Shown: positions 1 to 6,500 of the stretch, in pieces | Layout of the letters: every line of letters starts with the position of its first letter | Numbering within the stretch: the stretch's first letter is position 1 | Translations under genes and position numbers: made by a program | Assembly: GCA_964486145.1 (NCBI GenBank) | Contig: CAZAMT010000084.1 | Span: 1-14,007, forward strand | DNA from: CAZAMT01 sp964486145 | GTDB taxonomy: Bacteria; Bacteroidota; Bacteroidia; Bacteroidales; JAAAOM01 | Direction of reading: 5' to 3' | DNA length: 14,007 nt | Notes under the pieces: generated by a model | Databases searched by the model: none | What the model saw: the letters and a program-made list of their open reading frames with translations, nothing else | What the model was told of the DNA's origin: nothing

Positions 1-75
1 AACCTTCGGAAAGTGGGTTTCGAGCTCGAATTTGCCGAGTTACCCATTGATGAAAAGACAACGGAAAATATTTGA
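1..75 (+). CDS. 3' end of an unrecognised gene, possibly frameshifted
   Basis: The frame starting at base 1 is open from the window edge to TGA at 73-75 and reads like a real protein end (hydrophobic-acidic, ...FELEFAELPIDEKTTENI). The frame starting at base 2 is also open, to TAA at 110-112, and its last codons (EALVEQAKKKLS) look like an amphipathic C-terminal helix. Removing a single T from the TTT at 71-73 would join the two as ...TTENIEALVEQAKKKLS. So either the gene ends at 75 or a one-base indel cuts off about 12 residues. The family is not recognisable from about 25 residues. Confidence 0.4.
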   Translation, partial: NLRKVGFELEFAELPIDEKTTENI

Positions 76-124
76 AGCGTTGGTTGAGCAGGCGAAGAAA
101 AAATTATCTTAATGTTAATGTGCA

Positions 125-153
125 AAAAAGAAAAACCCCGGGATTTCCGGGGT
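125..153 (-). terminator. Rho-independent terminator of the WM-repeat gene
   Basis: A perfect 7-bp GC-rich stem (ACCCCGG at 135-141, CCGGGGT at 147-153) closes a 5-nt loop. Read on the minus strand, it is followed by a T-rich tract (TTTTTCTTTTTT, 134 down to 123). This is about 50 bp past the stop codon of the minus-strand gene at 203. Read on the plus strand no T tract follows, so it probably serves only the minus-strand gene. Confidence 0.85.
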
Positions 154-202
154 CATCAATACATGTGTTTATTTATCCTGTTACGGAGATGTAACCATAA
201 AT

Positions 203-709
203 TTATTTCCAGCTTTCAACTGTATACATCCACGCTTCGAGTTCAGGTTCCTTTTCCATCTGCAAATTTTCTAAGGTAAAACCTGTCATCCAATCCTCAA
301 GTGTGATTTCCTCTTCCAAAACAGATTCATTACTCAAACCTGCAGTTAAAGCCCAATCAGAGCTCATCCAGTTTTCCAAATCAATTTCCTGTTCTGTGGC
401 TACATCTGCTACCTCGTTTTCACTGTTTATCCACTCAGAACTGTTTGTCATCCACTCTTCTACGTTCAATGATTCTTCAATCACAAAATCCAGAGAATTG
501 GCATACAGGTCTAGTTTTACAACTGCTGTGGCTACATTTTCAGTTGCAACTACGTTCATCGTTTCCATTTCGGTTTTTAACAAATTTCTGAGATTTAATT
601 GATCAAAAGATTTCTGAGCATTTACTGAAAAACCTGCCACCATAAGGATGGAAAATATAAAACCGATGTTGGTTAAAATGCTTTTAATGTTTTTGTTGAA
701 TGTTTTCAT
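203..709 (-). CDS. Secreted acidic protein with WM repeats, unknown function
   Basis: The 168-residue product starts with a Sec signal peptide: basic MKTFNKNIK, a hydrophobic core at about 12-28, and a likely cut after VNA (30-32). The mature part is strongly acidic. Its second half carries four copies of a short motif of the form [VL]-E-x-W-M: VEEWM (83-87), LENWM (111-115), LEDWM (137-141) and LEAWM (157-161). Three are followed by another Trp some 4-7 residues later, and the motifs are 28, 26 and 20 residues apart. No enzyme motif, cysteine pair or membrane anchor is visible. The start is supported by GGAG about 8 bases upstream on the minus strand. It stands alone, with its own terminator. 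Similar small secreted proteins with repeated acidic-Trp-Met motifs occur in Bacteroidota as far as I recall, but I know of no assigned role; an exported binding or structural protein is only a guess. Confidence 0.8.
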   Translation of the reverse strand: MKTFNKNIKSILTNIGFIFSILMVAGFSVNAQKSFDQLNLRNLLKTEMETMNVVATENVATAVVKLDLYANSLDFVIEESLNVEEWMTNSSEWINSENEVADVATEQEIDLENWMSSDWALTAGLSNESVLEEEITLEDWMTGFTLENLQMEKEPELEAWMYTVESWK

Positions 710-771
710 GGTTATCTCCGTTTTTGTTATTATTTTTTCGTTGTTTACAGGTAATTTAACATTTAACGTGC

Positions 772-800
772 CAAACTTTATATTATTCTCTATATCAATA
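772..800 (-). promoter_or_regulatory. Weak candidate promoter of the WM-repeat gene
   Basis: On the minus strand TAAAGTTTG (780 down to 772) resembles the Bacteroidota -7 element TAnnTTTG with one extra spacer base. A TTG lies 15-16 bases upstream of it, shorter than the usual 19-21. It sits about 63 bases before the start codon. Neither the element nor the spacing is ideal. Confidence 0.25.
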
Positions 801-877
801 TCTTAAAAAATTTTTAACAGATATATGCCATGTAATTTCCGTACGCTTTGATACAGCGGTGTGCGTTTTCGAACAGT

Positions 878-899
878 TTTAAGATAAAAATGTCTTAAA
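878..899. repeat. AT-rich inverted repeat between WM gene and ppsA
   Basis: A perfect 7-bp inverted repeat, TTTAAGA (878-884) and TCTTAAA (893-899), has an 8-nt spacer. It lies in the 280-bp gap between the two minus-strand genes, downstream of the ppsA terminator and upstream of the WM-repeat gene. It could be an operator or chance in AT-rich DNA. Nothing else is evident in this gap apart from the terminator and the weak promoter. Confidence 0.3.
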
Positions 900-931
900 T
901 AAAAAACCGATTGGAACAAATGAAGAACACC

Positions 932-958
932 AAAAAAGGCTGCCTTTCCCGACAACCT
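932..958 (-). terminator. Rho-independent terminator of ppsA
   Basis: Read on the minus strand, AGGTTGTC (958-951) pairs with GGCAGCCT (944-937) in an 8-bp stem with two G-U pairs and a 6-nt GGGAAA loop, followed at once by TTTTTT. It begins 32 bases after the stop codon of the PEP synthase gene. Confidence 0.85.
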
Positions 959-989
959 CTTATGAATAATTTTTTATGATTTCTATGCG

Positions 990-3368
990 TTATTTTTCTG
1001 CCTTTACGATATTTTCAATTCCCTTGGCAACAGCATCTGGATTAAAAGAAATGCTATCAATGCCTTTTTCTACCAGAAACTGTGCAAATTCCGGGAAATC
1101 ACTGGGTGCCTGTCCGCACAAGCCGATTTTACGATGATTATCTTTAGCAGAATCTATGGCCTTAGAAATCATACTTTTCACTGCCTTATTTTTTTCATTA
1201 AACAGTTCGCTAACAATCTCAGAATCTCTGTCAATTCCTAAAGTTAGCTGCGTCAGATCGTTTGAACCTATGGAAAATCCATCGAAAATTTCAGCAAATG
1301 CTTCACCTTCCATGATATTGCTGGGAATTTCAGTCATTACGTAAAGTTCAAGTCCGTTTTCACCACGTTTTAACCCGTTTTCGGCCATAACTTCTTGAAC
1401 TCTTTTCCCTTCTTCTACTGTTCGGCAGAAAGGGATCATCAGTTTCACATTTGAAAGCCCCATATCTTCTCTGACAATTCTCATTGCTTCGCATTCCAAT
1501 GCAAAACCTTCCTTGTATTTATCATGATAGTATCTTGAGGCACCCCGAAACCCTACCATTGGATTTTCTTCTTCGGGTTCAAACTGTTTACCACCAATCA
1601 AATCAGCATACTCATTGGTTTTAAAATCGCTCATACGAACAATTACATCTTTCGGATAGAAAGCTGCAGCAATGGTGCCAACTGCCATCGATAACTTTTC
1701 AGTGAAATATTTCTTTTTATCCTTATATCCTATGGTAATCTCCTCAATTTCCTTTTTTGCTTCGTTGTCTTCAACTTCATCAAAATTTACCAAAGCCATC
1801 GGATGCACTTTAATAGAGCCATTGATTACGAATTCCAGCCTCATCAGTCCTACTCCGTCTACAGGATACATGGCATTACTAAAGGCCGTGCCAGGATTGG
1901 CGAGAATCATCATCACTTCGGTATTTGGTTTTCCAAGTTTTTTAATATCAATCTCTTCCTCATCCCATTCAAGGATGCCATCATATATAAGACCTTCATT
2001 GCCTTTGGCACTTGAAACTGTAATTTCCTGGCCGTCCTTAATTTCTTCGGTCGCGTTTCCTGCTCCTACTACAGCTACCGCTCCGAGCTCTCGTGCAACA
2101 ATGGCAGCATGGCTCGTACGTCCTCCACTGTTTGTAACAATGGCTGATGCTTTTTTCATTATAGGATCCCAATCAGGATTCGTGATTTCAGTGATCAGTA
2201 CATCGCCATCTTCAATTTTATCGGCTTCATCCGGTGATTCAAGTATCCTTGCTTTTCCGGCAGCTATTTTATCACCAATGCCAATAGCAGAAATAATTGG
2301 TTCATTACCATTTGCCTGGATATCATATTTTTTTAGTTTGGTTTTTTCCTTCTTTGCCGAATGCACCGTCTCCGGGCGGGCCTGCACAATATAAAGTTCT
2401 CCTGAATCACCATCCTTTGCCCATTCAATATCCATAGGCTTATCATAATGTTCTTCGATGATAAAACACCATTTACCCAACTCGGTTAATTCGTTATCCG
2501 ATAATACCAGTTGTTTCCTTTTTTCTTCTGGTGTATCAACATTTTTAATGGTTTCATTCTTTTCTTTATCTTCGGCATACACCATCATTTTCTTTTTTGT
2601 ACCAACTTTTTTGGAAAGAATCGCCCTTTTATCATTTTTTAAAGCGTTTTTGAACAAATAAAACTCATCGGTTCGCACGGTTCCCTGAACAACATTTTCT
2701 CCAAGACCCCAGGTACCATTTATTAAGATCACATTACGAAAGCCACTTTCAGGATCCAGTGTAAATGCCACGCCGGCAGAAGCCTTATCAGATCGTACCA
2801 TTTTTTGCACACCTACCGAGAGCGCCACTTTCATGTGATCAAAACCATTTTCTTCACGGTATTTTATAGCTCGATTTGTAAATAGTGAGGCTACACATTT
2901 TTTCCAGGCATTCATTAATTCTTCCTGCCCTTTAATATTCATGTAAGACTCATGCTGTCCGGCAAAACTGGCAGTCGGCAGGTCCTCGGCAGTAGCACTG
3001 CTGCGCACGGCAACACTGGTAAGTGACTCTTCTCTTTCTTTCAGTTCCTGATATGCTTGCTTCAGCTCTTTTTCAATATCTTCCGGGATCTTCGCGTTTA
3101 GAATCATATTCCTGATTTTTTCACCCGTTTCCTCCAGCTTATTGAGGTTTTCCGAATTAAGATCGTCCAGCAATTCTTTTAATGTTTTCTTTAGCTCATT
3201 TTCTTCAATAAAATGCCAGTAACAATCAGCTGAAGTTGCAAAACCATCGGGAATACGAATACCCTTTGATTTTAGTTGCTGAACCATTTCGCCAAGCGAA
3301 GCATTTTTCCCTCCTACTTCCTTAACCTTTGAACTATCTAAATTTTCAAAATTATAAATGTACTTCAT
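990..3368 (-). CDS. ppsA: Phosphoenolpyruvate synthase
   Basis: The cytoplasmic enzyme converts pyruvate, ATP and water to phosphoenolpyruvate, AMP and phosphate, the entry to gluconeogenesis from pyruvate. The 792 residues equal the length of the Escherichia coli enzyme. In order: N-terminal ATP-grasp/pyruvate-phosphate-dikinase domain (about 1-340) with VRSSATAEDLP (121-131) and the IVQARPETV strand (327-335); swivelling phosphohistidine domain with GGRTSHAAI (415-423), His420 being the phosphorylated residue; C-terminal PEP-utilising barrel (about 480-785) with GSNDLTQLTLG (701-711) and GLCGQAPSD, whose Cys751 is the catalytic cysteine. All key residues are intact. The start codon has no Shine-Dalgarno site, as is common in Bacteroidota, but MKYIYNFENL followed by EVGGKNASLGE is the usual N-terminus. 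Pyruvate phosphate dikinase is less likely: it is longer and differs in layout. The gene is monocistronic, divergent from the Fe-S operon. No convincing promoter was found; TAAAGTTG at 3398-3391 lacks a matching -33 element. Confidence 0.95.
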   Translation of the reverse strand: MKYIYNFENLDSSKVKEVGGKNASLGEMVQQLKSKGIRIPDGFATSADCYWHFIEENELKKTLKELLDDLNSENLNKLEETGEKIRNMILNAKIPEDIEKELKQAYQELKEREESLTSVAVRSSATAEDLPTASFAGQHESYMNIKGQEELMNAWKKCVASLFTNRAIKYREENGFDHMKVALSVGVQKMVRSDKASAGVAFTLDPESGFRNVILINGTWGLGENVVQGTVRTDEFYLFKNALKNDKRAILSKKVGTKKKMMVYAEDKEKNETIKNVDTPEEKRKQLVLSDNELTELGKWCFIIEEHYDKPMDIEWAKDGDSGELYIVQARPETVHSAKKEKTKLKKYDIQANGNEPIISAIGIGDKIAAGKARILESPDEADKIEDGDVLITEITNPDWDPIMKKASAIVTNSGGRTSHAAIVARELGAVAVVGAGNATEEIKDGQEITVSSAKGNEGLIYDGILEWDEEEIDIKKLGKPNTEVMMILANPGTAFSNAMYPVDGVGLMRLEFVINGSIKVHPMALVNFDEVEDNEAKKEIEEITIGYKDKKKYFTEKLSMAVGTIAAAFYPKDVIVRMSDFKTNEYADLIGGKQFEPEEENPMVGFRGASRYYHDKYKEGFALECEAMRIVREDMGLSNVKLMIPFCRTVEEGKRVQEVMAENGLKRGENGLELYVMTEIPSNIMEGEAFAEIFDGFSIGSNDLTQLTLGIDRDSEIVSELFNEKNKAVKSMISKAIDSAKDNHRKIGLCGQAPSDFPEFAQFLVEKGIDSISFNPDAVAKGIENIVKAEK

Positions 3369-3383
3369 GATTTGATGTTTATA

Positions 3384-3438
3384 ATGTTATCAACTTTAAA
3401 AAATCGGTCTTACATGCATTCATTTCCATATGTATTAA
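3384..3438. repeat. 55-bp contig-end duplicate, left copy
   Basis: These 55 bases, starting ATGTTATCAACTTT and ending CATATGTATTAA, are identical to 3539-3593. The copy ends exactly where the Ns begin. It is best explained as the shared end of two contigs of a de Bruijn graph assembly with k = 55, not as a biological repeat. Confidence 0.85.
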
Positions 3439-3538
3439 NNNNNNNNNNNNNNNNNNNNNNNNNNNNNNNNNNNNNNNNNNNNNNNNNNNNNNNNNNNNNN
3501 NNNNNNNNNNNNNNNNNNNNNNNNNNNNNNNNNNNNNN
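3439..3538. other. Assembly gap, 100 N
   Basis: Exactly 100 N, the usual placeholder for a gap of unknown size. The identical 55-bp ends on both sides suggest the real gap is zero or negative. The short reading frame that runs through the Ns (3372-3554) is an artefact. Confidence 0.95.
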
Positions 3539-3593
3539 ATGTTATCAACTTTAAAAAATCGGTCTTACATGCATTCATTTCCATATGTATTAA
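3539..3593. repeat. 55-bp contig-end duplicate, right copy
   Basis: Perfect copy of 3384-3438, beginning at the first base after the Ns. See the left copy for interpretation. Confidence 0.85.
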
Positions 3594-3761
3594 TAAGATT
3601 CAAGATACATACCATGAAAACCTGACAAAACATTTAAAACTCATATAACTGATTTACAGTACATTTCATAAGTAATAAAAAATATCGACCGTGTAAAAAA
3701 TCAACAACAGTCAATTTTTGTCCTCAGTATAATTACGTGGAAAGGAATTTTATTTATTTTA

Positions 3762-3792
3762 TTGTTTTGTGAGAATATTCTCATTATATTTG
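3762..3792 (+). promoter_or_regulatory. Bacteroidota promoter of the Fe-S/ORP-like operon
   Basis: A perfect -7 element TATATTTG (TAnnTTTG, 3785-3792) is preceded by TTG (3762-3764) with a 20-bp spacer, the typical geometry of the primary sigma factor in Bacteroidota. Transcription would begin near 3797-3800, giving a leader of only about 10-13 bases before the ATG at 3810. Confidence 0.75.
3770..3783. promoter_or_regulatory. 14-bp palindromic candidate operator
   Basis: TGAGAATATTCTCA is a perfect palindrome lying between the -33 and -7 elements of the operon promoter, where a bound repressor would block RNA polymerase. The half site TGAGAAT resembles half sites bound by Fur-family proteins, but the single central base of the 7-1-7 Fur site is absent, so the regulator remains unidentified. 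The HTH protein encoded by the first gene is another candidate ligand. Confidence 0.55.
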
Positions 3793-3809
3793 TATATAAA
3801 TTTGTTGCC

Positions 3810-4217
3810 ATGCCAAGAAAAACAAGGCCACGGAAACTTGTAGCTCCACCATCATTTAAAGGGTATTATCCGTATGGAACTCAACACAACCAGCAGGAAA
3901 GTATCGATTTATTGTATGAGGAGTATGAGGCCTTAAAGCTTGCAGATTACGACTTATTGAACCATGAAGAAGCAGCTAAACTTATGGATATATCCAGACC
4001 AACATTTGCCCGAATATATGAAAGTGCCAGAAGAAAAATAGCCCGGGCATTTGTTGAGGTCAAAGAAATAAAAACGGTATTTGGTAATGCCTGCTTTGAC
4101 GAAAACTGGTACATCTGTGATGATTGCCACGCCCGGTTCACGATTCCATTGATATTAGAGAAAAGCAAATGCGCGATGTGTAAATCCCAAAATATTAAAC
4201 ATTTAAAAATTAAATAA
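3810..4217 (+). CDS. DUF134 (UPF0251) HTH and zinc-ribbon protein
   Basis: The 135-residue product begins MPRKTRPRKLV, the typical DUF134 N-terminus. It has a sigma-region-4-like helix-turn-helix at about 50-83 (NHEEAAKLMDISRPTFARIY, then SARRKIARAF) and a C-terminal CxxC...CxxC metal site (Cys103, Cys106, Cys121, Cys124) that looks like a zinc ribbon. The family is a predicted DNA-binding protein, found often beside NifX-like proteins and MinD-like Fe-S ATPases in anaerobes. I chose ATG at 3810: a longer reading from TTG at 3762 would begin inside the -33 promoter element. There is no Shine-Dalgarno site. As the first gene of the operon, it may regulate its own promoter, possibly at the palindrome 27 bases upstream (inference). 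Confidence 0.85.
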   Translation: MPRKTRPRKLVAPPSFKGYYPYGTQHNQQESIDLLYEEYEALKLADYDLLNHEEAAKLMDISRPTFARIYESARRKIARAFVEVKEIKTVFGNACFDENWYICDDCHARFTIPLILEKSKCAMCKSQNIKHLKIK

Positions 4218-4228
4218 TATAATATAAC

Positions 4229-4546
4229 ATGAAACGAGCGGTAATAACAAGCAAAGGCAATACAGGGGATACCGGTTTTGATTTGAGATTCGGAAGAGCC
4301 GGGTGGTTTTGTATTGTGGATGAAGAAACTGGTAATACAGAGTTTATTGAAAATGAATTTAAAAACGCAACCGGCGGCGCTGGCACCAAAGCTGCTGAAA
4401 AAATGATTGAGTTGAAAGTTAAGAAGATAATATCCGGTGATTTTGGCCCAAAAGCCAAAGAACTTCTGGATAAATTTAATATTCAACTTGTCATCATTCA
4501 AAACGAAAATCAATCAGTGAATGACATAATCAAACAAATTGTTTAA
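4229..4546 (+). CDS. NifX/orange-protein-like metal cluster protein (Nitro_FeMo-Co family)
   Basis: A 105-residue single-domain protein of the dinitrogenase iron-molybdenum cofactor family (NifX, NafY, NifB C-terminus, orange protein ORP). Visible family features are GFDLRFGRAGWFCIVD (16-31), the NATGGAG loop (46-52) leading into an amphipathic helix, then KKIISGDFGPKAKELL (65-80). These small ribonuclease-H-like folds carry a metal-sulfur cluster bound without a full cysteine set. ORP of Desulfovibrio holds a Mo-Cu sulfide cluster. Only one Cys (27) is present here, so a canonical Fe-S site is not expected. Nothing in the window encodes nitrogenase, so a nitrogen fixation role is unlikely. 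It starts 11 bases after the DUF134 gene, in the same operon. The metal is not deducible from sequence. Confidence 0.88.
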   Translation: MKRAVITSKGNTGDTGFDLRFGRAGWFCIVDEETGNTEFIENEFKNATGGAGTKAAEKMIELKVKKIISGDFGPKAKELLDKFNIQLVIIQNENQSVNDIIKQIV

Positions 4547-4558
4547 AAACGTTTAGCT

Positions 4559-4744
4559 ATGCCAAATTTAGATAAAACAGGCCCTGAAGGAAAAGGACCA
4601 AAAACGGGAAGAAAACTTGGCTCCGATAAAAAGCCCAATGACCAAAGTCTGCTCGAAAAACTCGGAACCGGACTGGGACTTCGTAGAAAAAGCGGCGGTG
4701 GAATTGGACGCGGCAAAAGACTGAGAACCAACGTTAAAAAATAA
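4559..4744 (+). CDS. DUF5320-like small basic protein
   Basis: This 61-residue protein begins MPNLDKTGPEGKGPKTGRKLG, matching the DUF5320 N-terminal pattern (MPxxDxTGPxGxGPxTGRxxG). The C-terminal half is glycine-rich and basic (GGGIGRGKR, then NVKK), with a short helical stretch DQSLLEKLGTGLGL between. It has no cysteine, although family members often have one just after the TGR motif. DUF5320 genes typically accompany NifX-like and Mrp/MinD-like Fe-S ATPase genes in anaerobes; no biochemical function is known. It lies 12 bases after the NifX-like gene and 4 bases before the first ATPase, so it is firmly within the operon. A reading frame on the opposite strand here is a shadow. Confidence 0.8.
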   Translation: MPNLDKTGPEGKGPKTGRKLGSDKKPNDQSLLEKLGTGLGLRRKSGGGIGRGKRLRTNVKK

Positions 4745-4748
4745 TCTT

Positions 4749-5648
4749 ATGCCCTTTAAAATTGCCATCGCCAGTGGAAAAGGCGGAACCGGTAAAACCA
4801 CGGTTGCTGTAAACCTGTTCTACTTTTTACACCAATACGTTTGTGAAAACGTTCAGCTTGTTGATTGCGATGTAGAAGAGCCAAATGATGCAATTTTCTT
4901 TGGAAATTACAAGCCAGAGAACGAACAGGACATTTATCAGCAGGTGCCGGTGATCAATACTGAAAAATGTACATTCTGCAGAAAGTGTGCAGAATATTGC
5001 GAGTTCAATGCAATTGTTGTTTTGCCTTCAGCGCAGTTTGCAGAAGTTAACGCTGACCTGTGTCATTCATGCGGTGCATGTAAAGTAGCCTGCAACTATG
5101 GTGCAATTTCGGAAATTCATAAACCATTGGGAACCATTTCAAATTACAATACCGGCATTGGGTTGGGCCTTGTACAGGGTAGCCTTAAAATCGGATCAGC
5201 CATGCAAACAATGATGATAAAAGCAGTGAAACAAGAAATTTCACCAACATCGGAAATTGTTATATTTGACTCACCTCCCGGCACAACCTGTCCGGTTGTT
5301 GAATCCGTCTCCGATGCTGACTTGGTCATCCTCGTCACCGAACCAACACCTTTTGGCCTGCATGATTTACAACTTACCATAAAATTATTAAAAAAAATAA
5401 ATAAACCGTTTCAGGTCATTATAAATAAGGCAGGATTAGGCAATCGTGATGTATACCGATATCTGAATGAAAATGAAATCAAAATACTGGGTGAAATACC
5501 TTTTAGTCCATCATATGCATCCAACTATGCTACCGGAGCATTGCTTGACAACATACCGGAAGATATTGAAAAGGAATATACGAACATGATTCTTAAAATT
5601 GAAAGCGAATTTTTAATTCATGAAGGAAATAACTATTTTAAGTGGTAA
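4749..5648 (+). CDS. MinD/Mrp-like P-loop ATPase with 2[4Fe-4S] insert (first of pair)
   Basis: The 299-residue product is a cytoplasmic ATPase of the MinD/ParA (SIMIBI) class with a ferredoxin domain inserted into the nucleotide-binding fold. Deviant Walker A is SGKGGTGKTT (9-18) with signature Lys11 and Lys16. The insert (about 70-120) has two CxxCxxCxxxC clusters: Cys74/77/80/84 and Cys105/108/111/115. The DSPPG switch II/Walker B region is at 174-178, and the nucleotide-specificity strand VIINKAGLGN at 223-232. Members of this family occur as adjacent pairs and, in Desulfovibrio, belong to the orange protein complex. The likely role is ATP-driven assembly or delivery of a metal cluster to the NifX-like protein, or redox control of it (inference). 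Its last 29 bases overlap the next gene, implying translational coupling. Confidence 0.9.
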   Translation: MPFKIAIASGKGGTGKTTVAVNLFYFLHQYVCENVQLVDCDVEEPNDAIFFGNYKPENEQDIYQQVPVINTEKCTFCRKCAEYCEFNAIVVLPSAQFAEVNADLCHSCGACKVACNYGAISEIHKPLGTISNYNTGIGLGLVQGSLKIGSAMQTMMIKAVKQEISPTSEIVIFDSPPGTTCPVVESVSDADLVILVTEPTPFGLHDLQLTIKLLKKINKPFQVIINKAGLGNRDVYRYLNENEIKILGEIPFSPSYASNYATGALLDNIPEDIEKEYTNMILKIESEFLIHEGNNYFKW

Positions 5649-6495
5649 AGGAGGCACCGGTAAAACCAGTGTAACGGCCGGACTGGCGACCCTGGCAAAA
5701 CAAACGGTTTTTTGTGACAATGATGTTGATGCTGCGGATTTATTTCTTATTCTCAAGCCGGTTATCAAAGAAGAGCACGTATTTGAAGGATCATGGATAG
5801 TTGAAATCGATACCGAATTATGTACCAACTGTGCAATTTGCAAAAATTACTGCCGGTTCAATGCAATTCATTATAAAAACCCCGGTGGTTTGGAAATAAA
5901 TCCTCACCAGTGTGAAGGTTGCAGGCTATGCGAACGGGTTTGTCCATCGGTTGCCATTACCTCCACACGAAGCACGAATAATTTCTGGTATGTTTCGGAT
6001 ACCCGGTTTGGAAAAATGGTCCATGCCGAAATGGGCCCCGGAGAAGAGAATTCAGGTAAACTTGTCACCGAAATCAGAAAACGATCAAAAGAAATCGCAC
6101 AGGAAACAAACGCACATTTCATCATCAACGACGGGCCACCCGGTATTGGTTGTGCTGCAATTTCTTCCCTCTCCGGCACCCAGATCGCCCTCATTGTAAT
6201 TGAACCATCAAAATCAGGGCTGCATGATGCCAAAAGGTTAGTTAAACTTATTCGGGCATTTAACATTGACATGTTTGCGATTATCAATAAATACGACATC
6301 AACCTTGAGATGAGTAAAGAAATTAAAAACTTTTTAACATCGGAAAGTATTCAACTGCTGGCCGAATTGCCTTTCGATATAAAAATGGTTGAAGCCATGA
6401 TTGAAAGCAAATCGATCGTTGAATATGCCCCGGGTTCAGAAACAAGTCAACTTCTCAAAAATGTTTGGGAAAATTTAAAAACCATTCAAAATTAG
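5620..6495 (+). CDS. MinD/Mrp-like P-loop ATPase with 2[4Fe-4S] insert (second of pair)
   Basis: The 291-residue paralogue of the preceding ATPase has the same layout: SGKGGTGKTS (8-17) with Lys10 and Lys15, a ferredoxin insert with Cys68/71/74/78 and Cys98/101/104/108, DGPPG at 171-175, and AIINKYDIN at 220-228. Unlike the first copy, it has a proline after the last cluster cysteine (CPS), as in ordinary ferredoxins. MinD-like ATPases act as dimers, so the tandem pair probably forms a heterodimer (inference). The ATG at 5620 lies inside the 3' end of the first ATPase gene in a different frame. GGCAC or AAGG-like pairing is not obvious, but MKEITILSGKGGTGKT is the standard N-terminus, and no later start would keep the Walker A motif. 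Confidence 0.9.
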   Translation: MKEITILSGKGGTGKTSVTAGLATLAKQTVFCDNDVDAADLFLILKPVIKEEHVFEGSWIVEIDTELCTNCAICKNYCRFNAIHYKNPGGLEINPHQCEGCRLCERVCPSVAITSTRSTNNFWYVSDTRFGKMVHAEMGPGEENSGKLVTEIRKRSKEIAQETNAHFIINDGPPGIGCAAISSLSGTQIALIVIEPSKSGLHDAKRLVKLIRAFNIDMFAIINKYDINLEMSKEIKNFLTSESIQLLAELPFDIKMVEAMIESKSIVEYAPGSETSQLLKNVWENLKTIQN

Positions 6496-6500
6496 CTATC

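Larger units (their letters stand above)
3369..3809. other. Divergent intergenic region with assembly gap
   Basis: No gene lies between ppsA and the Fe-S operon. The stretch contains the 100-N gap, its two identical 55-bp flanks, about 170 bp of AT-rich DNA without clear structure (3594-3760), and the operon promoter with its palindrome at the right end. If the flanks are one sequence, the real distance between the two start codons is about 286 bp. Confidence 0.7.

Noticed and set aside
1672..2394. 240-residue frame opposite ppsA
   Set aside because: It is the antisense shadow of a strongly conserved enzyme; serine- and isoleucine-rich content is typical of such shadows, and no start signal is present.
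3372..3554. Reading frame of 60 residues on the + strand through the Ns
   Set aside because: Most of its codons are N; it is an artefact of the gap placeholder.
3947..4513. 188-residue minus-strand frame across DUF134 and the NifX-like gene
   Set aside because: It runs against two recognisable genes with intact motifs and has no family resemblance.
4229..4546. NifX-like gene as evidence of nitrogen fixation
   Set aside because: No nif structural or NifB/E/N genes are present, and the neighbours are of the ORP type.
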